Assembly: GCA_964512765.1 (NCBI GenBank)
Contig: CAZEKF010000002.1
Span: 65,454 to 129,453, forward strand
Source of the DNA: GW2011-AR15 sp964512765
GTDB lineage: Archaea; Nanobdellota; Nanobdellia; Woesearchaeales; GW2011-AR15
Length of the DNA: 64,000 nucleotides
Direction of reading: 5' to 3'
Shown in pieces: positions 1 through 7,351 of this stretch (within the stretch, counting starts at the first letter, position 1; every line of letters begins with the position of its first letter). The notes under the pieces are model-generated. The model was not told the origin of the DNA, did no database searches, and saw only the letters and a program-made list of their open reading frames with translations. The translations under genes and the position numbers were made by a program.

Positions 1-1154
1 ATTTCATTTTTTTCAGCAACTATTAAAATTAAGTCGTCTTTTTTAGCATTAAACAGTGTTTTAAGTTTCTCAAACTCATTTTCTAATTTATATATTTTTA
101 AATCCTCGTCAGTATGTATCATCCCTTTTGTACCATAAGCTTTTGCATACTCGCTTAACTCTTTACCAAAGGTTTTTCCAGGACACAGGTCTTTTTTTAA
201 CAATTCTGAAAAATGAGGAAGTAATAACGCATAAACTTTTCCTTTGTTTTTAATTAAATCAGAAATGATTTTTGATTTTGATTTTTTGAAAATGTTTGTA
301 ACATCTTTTGATTTTTTGCTAAACTTCTTTAGTTTACGTTTCTCCAACTCTTTTTTTATCTGAACAAGGTTATACTGCCTTAGAACTTCATTTTCAACCA
401 ATTGTTTAAGTTTTCTTAAATCCTGCCATCCTTTGACCTCAATTCTTGCACCGTCTTTTATTGATACATTTACATCTTGTCGGATGGTACCAATCCCTCT
501 CTTAACATTAAATGATCTTAACAAAGTTCCAATCTCTTTAGCAACTTCAACCACATGTTCTGGATTTTTAATAGATGGGTCGGTTCCAATTTCTAACAAA
601 GGAATTCCAAGACGTGACAAAGAATAATGCACTTGACTTTTTTCTTTTTTAATGATTTTACAAGCATCTTCTTCTAAATTAAGTAATTCAATTTTAACAT
701 TTCCTGTAGGTGTTTTTAAAACAGAATCTTTACTTTCAATTCCTATAAGCATGGTTCTTTGAAATCCACTTACAGCACTACCATCAGTTACTGTTTTCCT
801 CATCACACAAATTGTGTCGGGAATTATTAACTTGAACAATTTAGCAACACCCAATGCTATGTTAAACGCATTACTATCAACAGGATGCGGAGGCTCGGAA
901 TCTTGTTCAACAAGACAACTTTCGTTTTCATAACTGTGATAAATAAAATTTCTATCTCTAAACTGTTCATACGCAGATGCTGCATCTACTTCACCTGTTT
1001 CACCTGCCATAGATCTAATTTTTCTTTTTGTTTTAGAAACAAGATTTTTTTCTCTCATGTCCGAAGAACAGTTACAAAATAACTTATTTGTGTTAAGTTC
1101 TTGGTGAATTTCAATGCCTGCTTTAAAACCTAGTTTGTTATAATCTAACCCCAT
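1..1154 (-). CDS. gatE: Glu-tRNA(Gln) amidotransferase subunit E (3' end outside window)
   Basis: This gene reads leftward off the window edge, so only the first 384 codons are visible; family members are usually about 600 residues. The start ATG is at 1154-1152 and the protein begins MGLDYNKLGFKAGIEIHQEL. The stretch GIEIHQEL, the Cys pair in FCNCSSDM, the segment SMAGETGEVDAA and the GTIRQDVNVSI motif with EVKGWQDL are the amidase-activating GatB/GatE cradle fold. GatE works with GatD (not seen here) to convert Glu-tRNA(Gln) to Gln-tRNA(Gln) in archaea. It lies 23 bases downstream of the radical SAM gene on the same strand, so the two may share a transcript. Identity is strong; only the C-terminal YqeY-like tail is unseen. 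Confidence 0.95.
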   Translation of the reverse strand, partial: MGLDYNKLGFKAGIEIHQELNTNKLFCNCSSDMREKNLVSKTKRKIRSMAGETGEVDAASAYEQFRDRNFIYHSYENESCLVEQDSEPPHPVDSNAFNIALGVAKLFKLIIPDTICVMRKTVTDGSAVSGFQRTMLIGIESKDSVLKTPTGNVKIELLNLEEDACKIIKKEKSQVHYSLSRLGIPLLEIGTDPSIKNPEHVVEVAKEIGTLLRSFNVKRGIGTIRQDVNVSIKDGARIEVKGWQDLRKLKQLVENEVLRQYNLVQIKKELEKRKLKKFSKKSKDVTNIFKKSKSKIISDLIKNKGKVYALLLPHFSELLKKDLCPGKTFGKELSEYAKAYGTKGMIHTDEDLKIYKLENEFEKLKTLFNAKKDDLILIVAEKNE

Positions 1155-1177
1155 AGAACATTGGATAACACGTATAT

Positions 1178-2335
1178 TTAATAAAATTTTGTATTATGTA
1201 TTTGTTTAAGCATCTTAGCTTTAATCTCGAGCGTTTCAAGCATTTTTGCTGGACAACAAGTGTTACATTCTTCAAATTTATTACCTGCTAAGAAATTTTT
1301 TCTTATCTCATTTAACTTAGTGCTGTGCCACACGTCTTTTAGTTTATGTTTTTTTGCATTAAAACCAAAATCATATTCTTTTAAACAAAATTGAATATCA
1401 CCATTTGGAGATATCATTAGGAAATTCCAGAAATCTAAACAAAATACATTGAAAAGATTACACGCAAGAGAGTCATTAGATTTATTTTTTATAAGATCTT
1501 CGTCCATTATCTTTCCAGGGGTACTTTCACTTTTTTTTATGATGTTTGGCGAGATTTCTTCAAGATTGTTATGGATGTTATATTTGTCAACTAATAACTT
1601 ATACTTAGGAATCAAGTTTTGGAAATCGTGTGCTTCAGAACTAGTAAGTTTTAATAAATGACTGAGTTTATTGTTAGGAACAACATACATTGGTTGAATG
1701 TGGAGATGTCCAACATTGAATTCTTTTGCTAACATTATTAATTCATCCAGTTTATCATAGTTTTTTGAACTTAAAACTGTTGAAAAATCTATTTGAGGCT
1801 TATCTGTTCTTAACTTTTTTTTCCAATGCGCAAACTTTTCTAGTGTAAAGAGTATCCTATCGTAAGTACCTTTTCCTCTTAACAAATCGTTTGCTTTTTT
1901 AGGTCCATCAACACTTATAGATAACCAATCTAGTCCAGATTCAACGCATAACTTAACCATTGACTCGTCGAATAATGTTCCGTTAGAGTGCAAGGAACAA
2001 AAAACTTGCGGGTTTCTTTTTAAGATTTCCATAATGTTTATGATTAAATTCCTTCTAACTAGTGCTTCTCCACCACCAATGATTTTCAAATGCCTTAATC
2101 CAAGAGAAATTGCATCGTTTATAGTTTCAATATGTTTTTTATCGGACAATTCTTCTGAAAAATTAATTTTTCTGTTCCCACCGATACAATATAAACATTT
2201 TTGGTTGCATCTATTAGTTGGGATAATTCTTAAATGAAATAGGGTTGGCTGCTTTCCGTGACAGGTTCTTACAAGGTGAGCAACTTCTTTGTCCCATACA
2301 TTGGTTTTTTCTTTTTGAACATTTATTAGTTCCAT
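1178..2335 (-). CDS. Radical SAM protein with SPASM-type C-terminal domain
   Basis: This 385-residue protein has the radical SAM cluster motif CNQKCLYC (Cys43, Cys47, Cys50), followed by IGGGEALVR near residue 85, equivalent to the GGEP SAM-binding loop. The C-terminal third has an SPASM-like Cys pattern: CNLFNVFC, then GDIQFC, then CNTCCPAKM, suited to auxiliary Fe-S clusters. Such enzymes modify peptides or act in sulfatase-maturase-like or cofactor reactions; the substrate cannot be read from sequence and no clear RiPP precursor lies beside it. A TATA-like ATTATAAAAAC sits just upstream of the start at 2335. It is followed by gatE on the same strand; the functional link is unknown. Confidence 0.85.
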   Translation of the reverse strand: MELINVQKEKTNVWDKEVAHLVRTCHGKQPTLFHLRIIPTNRCNQKCLYCIGGNRKINFSEELSDKKHIETINDAISLGLRHLKIIGGGEALVRRNLIINIMEILKRNPQVFCSLHSNGTLFDESMVKLCVESGLDWLSISVDGPKKANDLLRGKGTYDRILFTLEKFAHWKKKLRTDKPQIDFSTVLSSKNYDKLDELIMLAKEFNVGHLHIQPMYVVPNNKLSHLLKLTSSEAHDFQNLIPKYKLLVDKYNIHNNLEEISPNIIKKSESTPGKIMDEDLIKNKSNDSLACNLFNVFCLDFWNFLMISPNGDIQFCLKEYDFGFNAKKHKLKDVWHSTKLNEIRKNFLAGNKFEECNTCCPAKMLETLEIKAKMLKQIHNTKFY

Positions 2336-2427
2336 TTTTTAAAATATTATAAAAACAATATTGATTAATAAAATTGTGTGTGAATTATGAAAACTATTTT
2401 AAATCTCTTTATGTTACCTAACTTAAG

Positions 2428-2820
2428 ATGAAGAAATATACTAAAGAACAATTATTGTTTTACCTTAAGAAATTGTCTTCTGAGTTAAAAAAAACACCAA
2501 CAATAAACGATATGAATAAAAAGAAAAAATTTCCTTCTTCTTCAACTTTTATGAAACGTTTCGGATCATGGAACAAAGCATTAAGAAGCTCAGGATTAAA
2601 ATTAAATGTTAGAAAAAAGTATGATAAAAAAGAATTAACAGAAAACTTGAAGCAGTTGGCTAAAGAGCTTGGAAGAGTTCCAAAAACAAGTGATTTGAAA
2701 AAATGGTCAGCGTCTTCTTCAACATACAGGAAATATTTTGGAAGCTGGAAAAAAGCATTGAAAGCTGCGAACTTATCAAAAAAATCATTTACAGATTTGA
2801 AACACTATGTTAAAAAATAA
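2428..2820 (+). CDS. Small protein with two homing-endonuclease-associated (HNH_repeat-like) motifs
   Basis: This basic 130-residue protein is built of two similar units of about 60 residues. Each has a helix beginning with YTKEQLLFYLKKLSSEL or YDKKELTENLKQLAKEL, a short loop (KTPTINDM / RVPKTSDL), the conserved SSSTFMKRFGSWNKAL / SSSTYRKYFGSWKKAL, and a final helix. This matches the 'homing endonuclease associated repeat', usually found attached to HNH or LAGLIDADG nucleases and thought to bind DNA. No nuclease domain is present, so it is a stand-alone repeat protein, probably DNA-binding. It is divergent from the radical SAM gene and its end overlaps the next small gene by 14 bases. Function unknown. 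Confidence 0.6.
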   Translation: MKKYTKEQLLFYLKKLSSELKKTPTINDMNKKKKFPSSSTFMKRFGSWNKALRSSGLKLNVRKKYDKKELTENLKQLAKELGRVPKTSDLKKWSASSSTYRKYFGSWKKALKAANLSKKSFTDLKHYVKK

Positions 2821-2998
2821 AAAAAAGAAATCTAACAAATTTACTAACCTATTAAAGTTAATCAATGAGTTTGAAAACTGGAAAAAACAAAATAATGTTG
2901 AAAATGTGTTTAATGAAATGGAGAAACGATATAACGAAATAAAAGATAAACAAGACGAAATTCTGAATGAATTAAAAGAATTAAAATCAAAAAAATAA
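2807..2998 (+). CDS. Small lysine-rich coiled-coil protein, function unknown
   Basis: This 63-residue ORF overlaps the end of the HNH-repeat gene by 14 bases in another frame, as expected for a coupled gene. It is highly charged (Lys/Glu/Asn) with heptad-like spacing of Leu, Ile and Met in its second half (EKRYNEIKDKQDEILNELK), predicting a coiled coil. No membrane segment or known domain is recognised. The tight coupling is the main argument that it is real; base composition alone could produce such an ORF. Confidence 0.5.
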   Translation: MLKNKKKKSNKFTNLLKLINEFENWKKQNNVENVFNEMEKRYNEIKDKQDEILNELKELKSKK

Positions 2999-3036
2999 CC
3001 TAAAAAAATTTAAATTAACTTCTATAACAAAGTTTT

Positions 3037-4803
3037 ATGCTATACAAAGAACTTGTTGAACTGTATAATAAACTAGATGATACATCAAAAAGATTAGAAA
3101 AAACATCATATCTTTCTGAATTAATTAAAAAAACATCTGAAGAAGATTTGCCTAGGATAATGTTAATGATCCAGGGAAAAATATTTCCTGATTGGAATGA
3201 GAAAAAAATTGGAGTGTCTTCTAAACTAGCTGTTAAAGCAATTAACAAAGCAACAGGAATCTCTCTTAATGAAATCGAGAATGAATGGAAAAAACAAGGA
3301 GATTTAGGAGATGTTGCTGAATTTTTTGTGAAAAAAAAGAAACAAATATCGTTGTTTCCTAAAAAATTACACGTTAAAGATGTTTTTGCTAGTTTAAGAA
3401 AATTGTCTGAGCAAGAAGGTCATGGGAGCACTGATTTAAAATTGTCATTAATCTCTGAAATGTTGATAAACGCTAATCCCAAAGAAGCTAAGTATATAAT
3501 TAGAACAGTTGTTGATAACTTAAGGATAGGTGTTGGTAAAGGAAGTGTCAGAGATGCATTGATCTGGGCATTTTTTGCAGACGAAATAGGAATTGTATAT
3601 AACAAAGAAAAAAACGATATTGAACTTTCTGAAGATAATAGAACAAAATATAATGAAATTTCAGAAAAAGTGCAACATGCTTATGATTTGACAAACGATT
3701 TTGGAAAAGTAGCTTTAATTTTAAAGAAAAAAGGAGTTAAGGGTTTGAAAGAACTTTCTTTAGAAGTTGGTAAACCAATTAATGTTATGCTGTTTCAAAA
3801 AGCTAAAGATATTCAAGACGCGTTTGAAATTGTTGGTAGGCCAGCTGTGTTTGAGCATAAATATGACGGATTTAGGGTTGCAATACACAAAAACAAAGAC
3901 AAAATCAACTTGTTTACAAGAAGATTGGAAAATGTTACTAAACAATTTCCAGAGATTGTTGATGCAGTCAAAAATAATGTGAATGTAGATTCTTGCATTT
4001 TAGACAGTGAAGCAGTTGGTTATGATCCTAAAACAAAAAAATATGTCCCATTCCAAAAAATATCTCAAAGAATTAAAAGAAAATATGATATTGATGAAAT
4101 AGCTAGTAAATTTCCAGTAGAGGTTAATGTTTTTGATATAATTTATTACAATAATCAGAATTTGTTAAAGGAACCTTTCCAGAAAAGACGAAAAATTCTT
4201 GAAAAAACTATTACAGAAAAACCAAAATACATTATGTTAGCAAAACAGCTAATAACATCAGATGATAAAGAAGCAGCAGAATTCTATGAAGAATCTTTGA
4301 AACTAGGTGAAGAAGGTGTCATGGCTAAGAATCTAGAAGGTATTTACAAACCAGGGTCAAGAGTAGGTTACGGTGTAAAAATTAAATCTATCATGGAACC
4401 ATTAGATTTAGTTATTGTTGCAGCAGATTATGGTGAAGGTAAAAGGTCAGGATGGTTAACAAGCTTTTTCTTGGCATGTTCAGACAATGGAGAGTTAAAA
4501 GAAATTGGTAAAGTTGGGACAGGAATTAAAGAACTTGGAAGTGAAGGGACTTCTTTTGAAGAATTAACAAATTTACTTAAACCTTTGATAATCAAAACAT
4601 CTGGAAAATATATTGAACTAAAACCAGAAATAGTAATTGAAGTTGGTTATGAAGAAATCCAGAAGTCTATTAATTATTCATCAGGATATGCTTTAAGATT
4701 CCCTCGTTTTTTAAGGTTAAGAATAGATGAAAAAACAGTTAAAGATATTAATACCTTGGAAGATGTTAAAAGATTATATAAACAACAGCGTGGTAGAGGA
4801 TAA
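3037..4803 (+). CDS. lig: ATP-dependent DNA ligase, archaeal type
   Basis: This 588-residue protein seals 3'-OH/5'-phosphate nicks using ATP. An N-terminal helical DNA-binding domain (residues 1 to about 240) is followed by the adenylation domain with motif I EHKYDGFR (nucleotidyl lysine near residue 274), motif III-like VFDIIYYN, motif IV GEEGVMAKN and motif V LDLVIVAADYGEGKR, then an OB-fold ending in the LRFPRFLRLR signature of archaeal/eukaryal ligases. Length fits the archaeal family. The start is preceded by a TATA-like TTTAAATTAA, suggesting a leaderless transcript. Very sure. Confidence 0.97.
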   Translation: MLYKELVELYNKLDDTSKRLEKTSYLSELIKKTSEEDLPRIMLMIQGKIFPDWNEKKIGVSSKLAVKAINKATGISLNEIENEWKKQGDLGDVAEFFVKKKKQISLFPKKLHVKDVFASLRKLSEQEGHGSTDLKLSLISEMLINANPKEAKYIIRTVVDNLRIGVGKGSVRDALIWAFFADEIGIVYNKEKNDIELSEDNRTKYNEISEKVQHAYDLTNDFGKVALILKKKGVKGLKELSLEVGKPINVMLFQKAKDIQDAFEIVGRPAVFEHKYDGFRVAIHKNKDKINLFTRRLENVTKQFPEIVDAVKNNVNVDSCILDSEAVGYDPKTKKYVPFQKISQRIKRKYDIDEIASKFPVEVNVFDIIYYNNQNLLKEPFQKRRKILEKTITEKPKYIMLAKQLITSDDKEAAEFYEESLKLGEEGVMAKNLEGIYKPGSRVGYGVKIKSIMEPLDLVIVAADYGEGKRSGWLTSFFLACSDNGELKEIGKVGTGIKELGSEGTSFEELTNLLKPLIIKTSGKYIELKPEIVIEVGYEEIQKSINYSSGYALRFPRFLRLRIDEKTVKDINTLEDVKRLYKQQRGRG

Positions 4804-4835
4804 AATTTAAAAATATCATCCAGTTATGACAAAAA

Positions 4836-4997
4836 ATGGCAAAATGTTCAATATGCAACAACAAGGTTAATACTACTTTTCTAAATAAGCTTGTTGGTAC
4901 TTATGTAAAGAATAAAAAAGGTAAGAAGCAAATAGTGTGCTTTGAATGCCAAAAAAAATTCAATTCTAAAGATGAATTGTTGGAGAACATTAAGTAA
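4836..4997 (+). CDS. Small zinc-ribbon protein
   Basis: This 53-residue ORF starts at ATG 4836 and encodes MAKCSICNNKV...IVCFECQKKF. Two CxxC knuckles (C4-x2-C7 and C35-x2-C38) separated by a Lys-rich strand are a typical treble-clef/zinc-ribbon arrangement. It follows DNA ligase by 32 bases on the same strand. Small zinc-ribbon proteins of this type are common in DPANN genomes but their role is not established. An overlapping ATG at 4826 gives only a 14-codon frame and was not used. Confidence 0.7.
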   Translation: MAKCSICNNKVNTTFLNKLVGTYVKNKKGKKQIVCFECQKKFNSKDELLENIK

Positions 4998-5056
4998 TGT
5001 GTTCTTAAAAAAGAGTGAGAAACTAGAAAATGGACTAGATTATGTGAGGATTTTTG

Positions 5057-5860
5057 ATGACAATACCAATAGGAGATGTACTTGGAATTATTTATGACTT
5101 CGATGGCACTCTAAAAAGATCACATATTGAAAATTGGAATGCTTTAAGATACGGTTTTTATGAAGTGAGGCCTAATGCACCGCAAGGAGAAGATGCGCCT
5201 CCAATAGTTAAAAGTTTGTCTTATTACCTACAAGTCTGTTGGGAATCTGAAAACTGGATCCAAATTTGGAGCCGTACAGGATTCACAGAGGACGAAATAC
5301 AACAAGGAGCAAGTTGTTTTGGAGAATATTTTGAAAAGAATACTGTAGCTATGAACCCGTATGAACATGTTCCAGAAATGGTTTTGGGTCTAAGTAGTTT
5401 TCCACAAGGAATCGTGTCTCAGAACAGTAGCTTAAACATTAGAAACTTTCTTTCAGCAAATGACTTGTCACACTTAATAAAAAAAATAATAGGGTTTCAA
5501 GAAGCTGCAAATTTTCAAAAACCAGATCCTCAAGCTTTAATTATGTGTATTGATGAATTGGGCCTTTATGGCCCAGGAATTATTCCATATGTTGGTGACC
5601 ATTGGGGAGATATGCAAATGGTGGATAATGCAAATCAAATATTAGATGAAATAGGAATTAAAATAATTAAAGTTGCTGCATTGTACGGATTAAAAACAAG
5701 AGAATTTGAAATAAAACCTGAAGATTATGCTAACTTTGGCGTTGAACCAGATATTTGGCTTAATGATCCACTTGAGTTATTGACTCATGTTGTGAACATA
5801 GGAGGTGACAGATACATTATTAAAGAGGGAATTGTGGTTCAAAAAGGGCAAATATATTAA
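5057..5860 (+). CDS. HAD-superfamily hydrolase (phosphoglycolate phosphatase-like)
   Basis: This 267-residue protein carries all four HAD motifs: I YDFDGTLKRS (nucleophile and acid Asp), II GIVSQNSS (Ser/Asn), III the Lys in FQKPDPQAL, and IV YVGDHWGDMQM. A helical cap lies between motifs I and II, the C1 arrangement of phosphoglycolate phosphatase and beta-phosphoglucomutase relatives. The likely reaction is phosphate-ester hydrolysis; substrate not predictable. ATG 5057 is preferred to the TTG immediately before it. Motif II with Gln-Asn-Ser instead of the usual Thr-Asn is a small deviation. Confidence 0.85.
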   Translation: MTIPIGDVLGIIYDFDGTLKRSHIENWNALRYGFYEVRPNAPQGEDAPPIVKSLSYYLQVCWESENWIQIWSRTGFTEDEIQQGASCFGEYFEKNTVAMNPYEHVPEMVLGLSSFPQGIVSQNSSLNIRNFLSANDLSHLIKKIIGFQEAANFQKPDPQALIMCIDELGLYGPGIIPYVGDHWGDMQMVDNANQILDEIGIKIIKVAALYGLKTREFEIKPEDYANFGVEPDIWLNDPLELLTHVVNIGGDRYIIKEGIVVQKGQIY

Positions 5861-5862
5861 AA

Positions 5863-5875
5863 TTTATATAAAACA
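5863..5875 (+). promoter_or_regulatory. TATA box upstream of tRNA-Thr
   Basis: TTTATATAAAA begins three bases after the HAD stop codon, about 50 bases upstream of the tRNA. It is the best archaeal BoxA match in this gap and would leave a 5' leader for RNase P to remove. Inferred from sequence only. Confidence 0.45.
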
Positions 5876-5919
5876 TCAAAACACTTAAATTTGGATCACA
5901 AATTAAGGGAATTAAATAT

Positions 5920-6041
5920 GCCCTTGTAGCTCAGTCGCTAGAGCAATGCTCTCGTATGCACAGAAATCAAAGATTTTCGGCATGCCGAAAAGGCATTTTC
6001 GAGCAAAGCATAGGTCGGGAGTTCAAATCTCTCCAAGGGCT
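5920..6041 (+). tRNA. tRNA-Thr(CGT) with 49-nt intron at 37/38
   Basis: Acceptor GCCCTTG (5920-5926) pairs with CAAGGGC (6034-6040), with T73 at 6041. The D arm is GCTC/GAGC, the anticodon stem ATGCT (5946-5950) / AGCAT (6007-6011) and the T arm GGGAG-TTCAAAT-CTCTC. Removing 5957-6005 gives the loop CTCGTAA, anticodon CGT. The splice junction forms a clean bulge-helix-bulge: exon CTCG (32-35) pairs with intron CGAG (6000-6003), with bulges TA^T and CA^A. G1-C72, C2-G71 and T73 fit archaeal threonine identity. The intron (5957-6005) is itself a hairpin-palindrome-hairpin module found elsewhere in the window. A T-run follows. Confidence 0.93.
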
Positions 6042-6050
6042 TTTTTATTA

Positions 6051-6138
6051 TGTGGGCTTGAGCATAGCGAAACCCACAGTTTTCCCTCAAGGCTTTTCTC
6101 AAAAGGCTTGGTTCCAAATCTCTCCAGGGGCTTTTTTT
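6051..6138 (+). repeat. tRNA-tail repeat element A (two hairpins plus copy of tRNA-Thr 3' end)
   Basis: Directly downstream of tRNA-Thr lie hairpin 1 (TGTGGG 6051-6056 / CCCACA 6073-6078), hairpin 2 (CTCAAGGCTTTT paired across a CTC loop with AAAAGGCTTGG, 6086-6111), and then a second copy of the tRNA's 3' end: 6116-6131 matches 15 of 16 bases of 6025-6040, followed by the same T-run. The same order and the same two hairpins, with compensatory base changes, occur after tRNA-Arg (40980-41062). No ORF is present. The copies sit about 91 bases apart. Confidence 0.8.
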
Positions 6139-6186
6139 CTTAATTTACATATATATTTTTATATTGCTTAGTTTTCACTGTTTTTG

Positions 6187-6741
6187 ATGAAGAAACTTAG
6201 GAAAATAAAGTATAAAAAACTTAATATTGATAAGAAACATATTGTCCTAGGGCTTACTGTTCTCATTGTCTCATTTTTTATTAACATCTGGCCAATAATT
6301 TTTTTAAGCATATTTTGTGTTGCTAACGCAATTTTATTGTCAATTGACAGGTACGTCAGTGCACCAGTTGACTTGGAATTTTCAACGTTTTCTGCTATTT
6401 TAATGACAACAGCATACGGATTGAAATGGGGGATTGCAGTTGGAATCTTAACTAAAATGGCGGCAATAGTATACAATAAAAAATTTACAATGGATCACGC
6501 ATTCATGATGATAGGTTACGTGATTGCAGCTTTTATGGCAAACATGTTATCAGGAAGTATACTTTTTGTAGGGATAATAACAATCATAGTAACAAACCTA
6601 TGGATTGTTTTTGTATCAAAGTTCATTACAGGTTTGTCAACGTACGAAATTTTCATGTATGGTATGAGTAATTTCATTTTCAATGCAGTTTTATTTATTG
6701 GTTTCGGAGATTTTTTTTATAAAGTTATGATGTTTTTATGA
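6187..6741 (+). CDS. Polytopic membrane protein, function unknown
   Basis: This 184-residue protein has a basic N-terminus and about five to six hydrophobic segments (residues ~20-50, 60-78, 82-96, 105-125, 128-145 and the C-terminal end). Size and topology resemble ECF-transporter S components or small integral proteins of unknown role, but no diagnostic motif was recognised. ATG 6187 is preferred to TTG 6184. A TATA-like TATATATTTTTATAT precedes it by about 30 bases. The methylase gene starts 4 bases after its stop, so they probably form an operon. Confidence 0.65.
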   Translation: MKKLRKIKYKKLNIDKKHIVLGLTVLIVSFFINIWPIIFLSIFCVANAILLSIDRYVSAPVDLEFSTFSAILMTTAYGLKWGIAVGILTKMAAIVYNKKFTMDHAFMMIGYVIAAFMANMLSGSILFVGIITIIVTNLWIVFVSKFITGLSTYEIFMYGMSNFIFNAVLFIGFGDFFYKVMMFL

Positions 6742-6745
6742 TAAA

Positions 6746-7351
6746 ATGACTCATTATTATTCAGAGAAACAGTTCTCGGAATTTGATCTTAAGAAAATCC
6801 CAATTAATTTAAAAAAAGTTCAGTTTGAATTGTTTAGTGCAAGTGGAATTTTTTCTAAGGATAAGCTTGACAAAGGATCTGAGCTACTGATTGAAAACGC
6901 AATAATTGAACCAAATTGGCAAGTTCTTGATTTTGGATGTGGAATTGGTGTTGTTGGAGTTTCTTTGAAAAAGTTATATCCAAGTATAAACGTAACAATG
7001 CTTGACATTAATGAACGAGCAGTTATGGTTTCTAAGAAAAATGTTAAATTGCATAATTTAGACATTAAAATTATAAAAAGTAACCTATATTCCAAGATTA
7101 ATTCGAAATTTGACACAATTCTAGTAAATCCACCGCAAACAGCTGGCAAGGAACTATGTTTTAAGATTATTGAACAAGCAAAAGATCATCTTAATTCTAA
7201 TGGATTATTGCAATTAGTAGCAAGACACAACAAAGGTGGTTCTTCACTAAAAAAGAAAATGCAGGAATTATATGGTAATGTTCAAGAAACTGCCAAAGGT
7301 TCGGGGTATAGAGTATATGTTTCTAAACACCGCCCCATAAAAACCAAATAA
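6746..7351 (+). CDS. Class I methyltransferase, RsmC/MTS-domain type
   Basis: This 201-residue SAM-dependent methylase has motif I LDFGCGIGVVGVSL (residues ~52-65), an acidic motif II VTMLDINERAV, and the catalytic NPPQTAGKE (NPP[YF]-class, residues ~127-135) typical of MTS-domain N-methylases that modify rRNA guanines. In archaea such short proteins are annotated as RsmC-like or small-molecule methylases; the target is unproven. Its 3' end overlaps the convergent transporter gene by 29 bases. Confident on fold, not on substrate. Confidence 0.8.
   Translation: MTHYYSEKQFSEFDLKKIPINLKKVQFELFSASGIFSKDKLDKGSELLIENAIIEPNWQVLDFGCGIGVVGVSLKKLYPSINVTMLDINERAVMVSKKNVKLHNLDIKIIKSNLYSKINSKFDTILVNPPQTAGKELCFKIIEQAKDHLNSNGLLQLVARHNKGGSSLKKKMQELYGNVQETAKGSGYRVYVSKHRPIKTK

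Noticed and set aside
3037..4803. NAD-dependent ligase
   Set aside because: Motif order, the KYDG site and the C-terminal OB-fold signature are those of ATP-dependent archaeal ligases; BRCT, HhH and zinc-finger parts of LigA are absent.
7323..7351. Frameshift or error at the methylase-transporter junction
   Set aside because: The 29-base overlap is between convergent genes with full-length products on both strands, so it is a normal tail-to-tail overlap.
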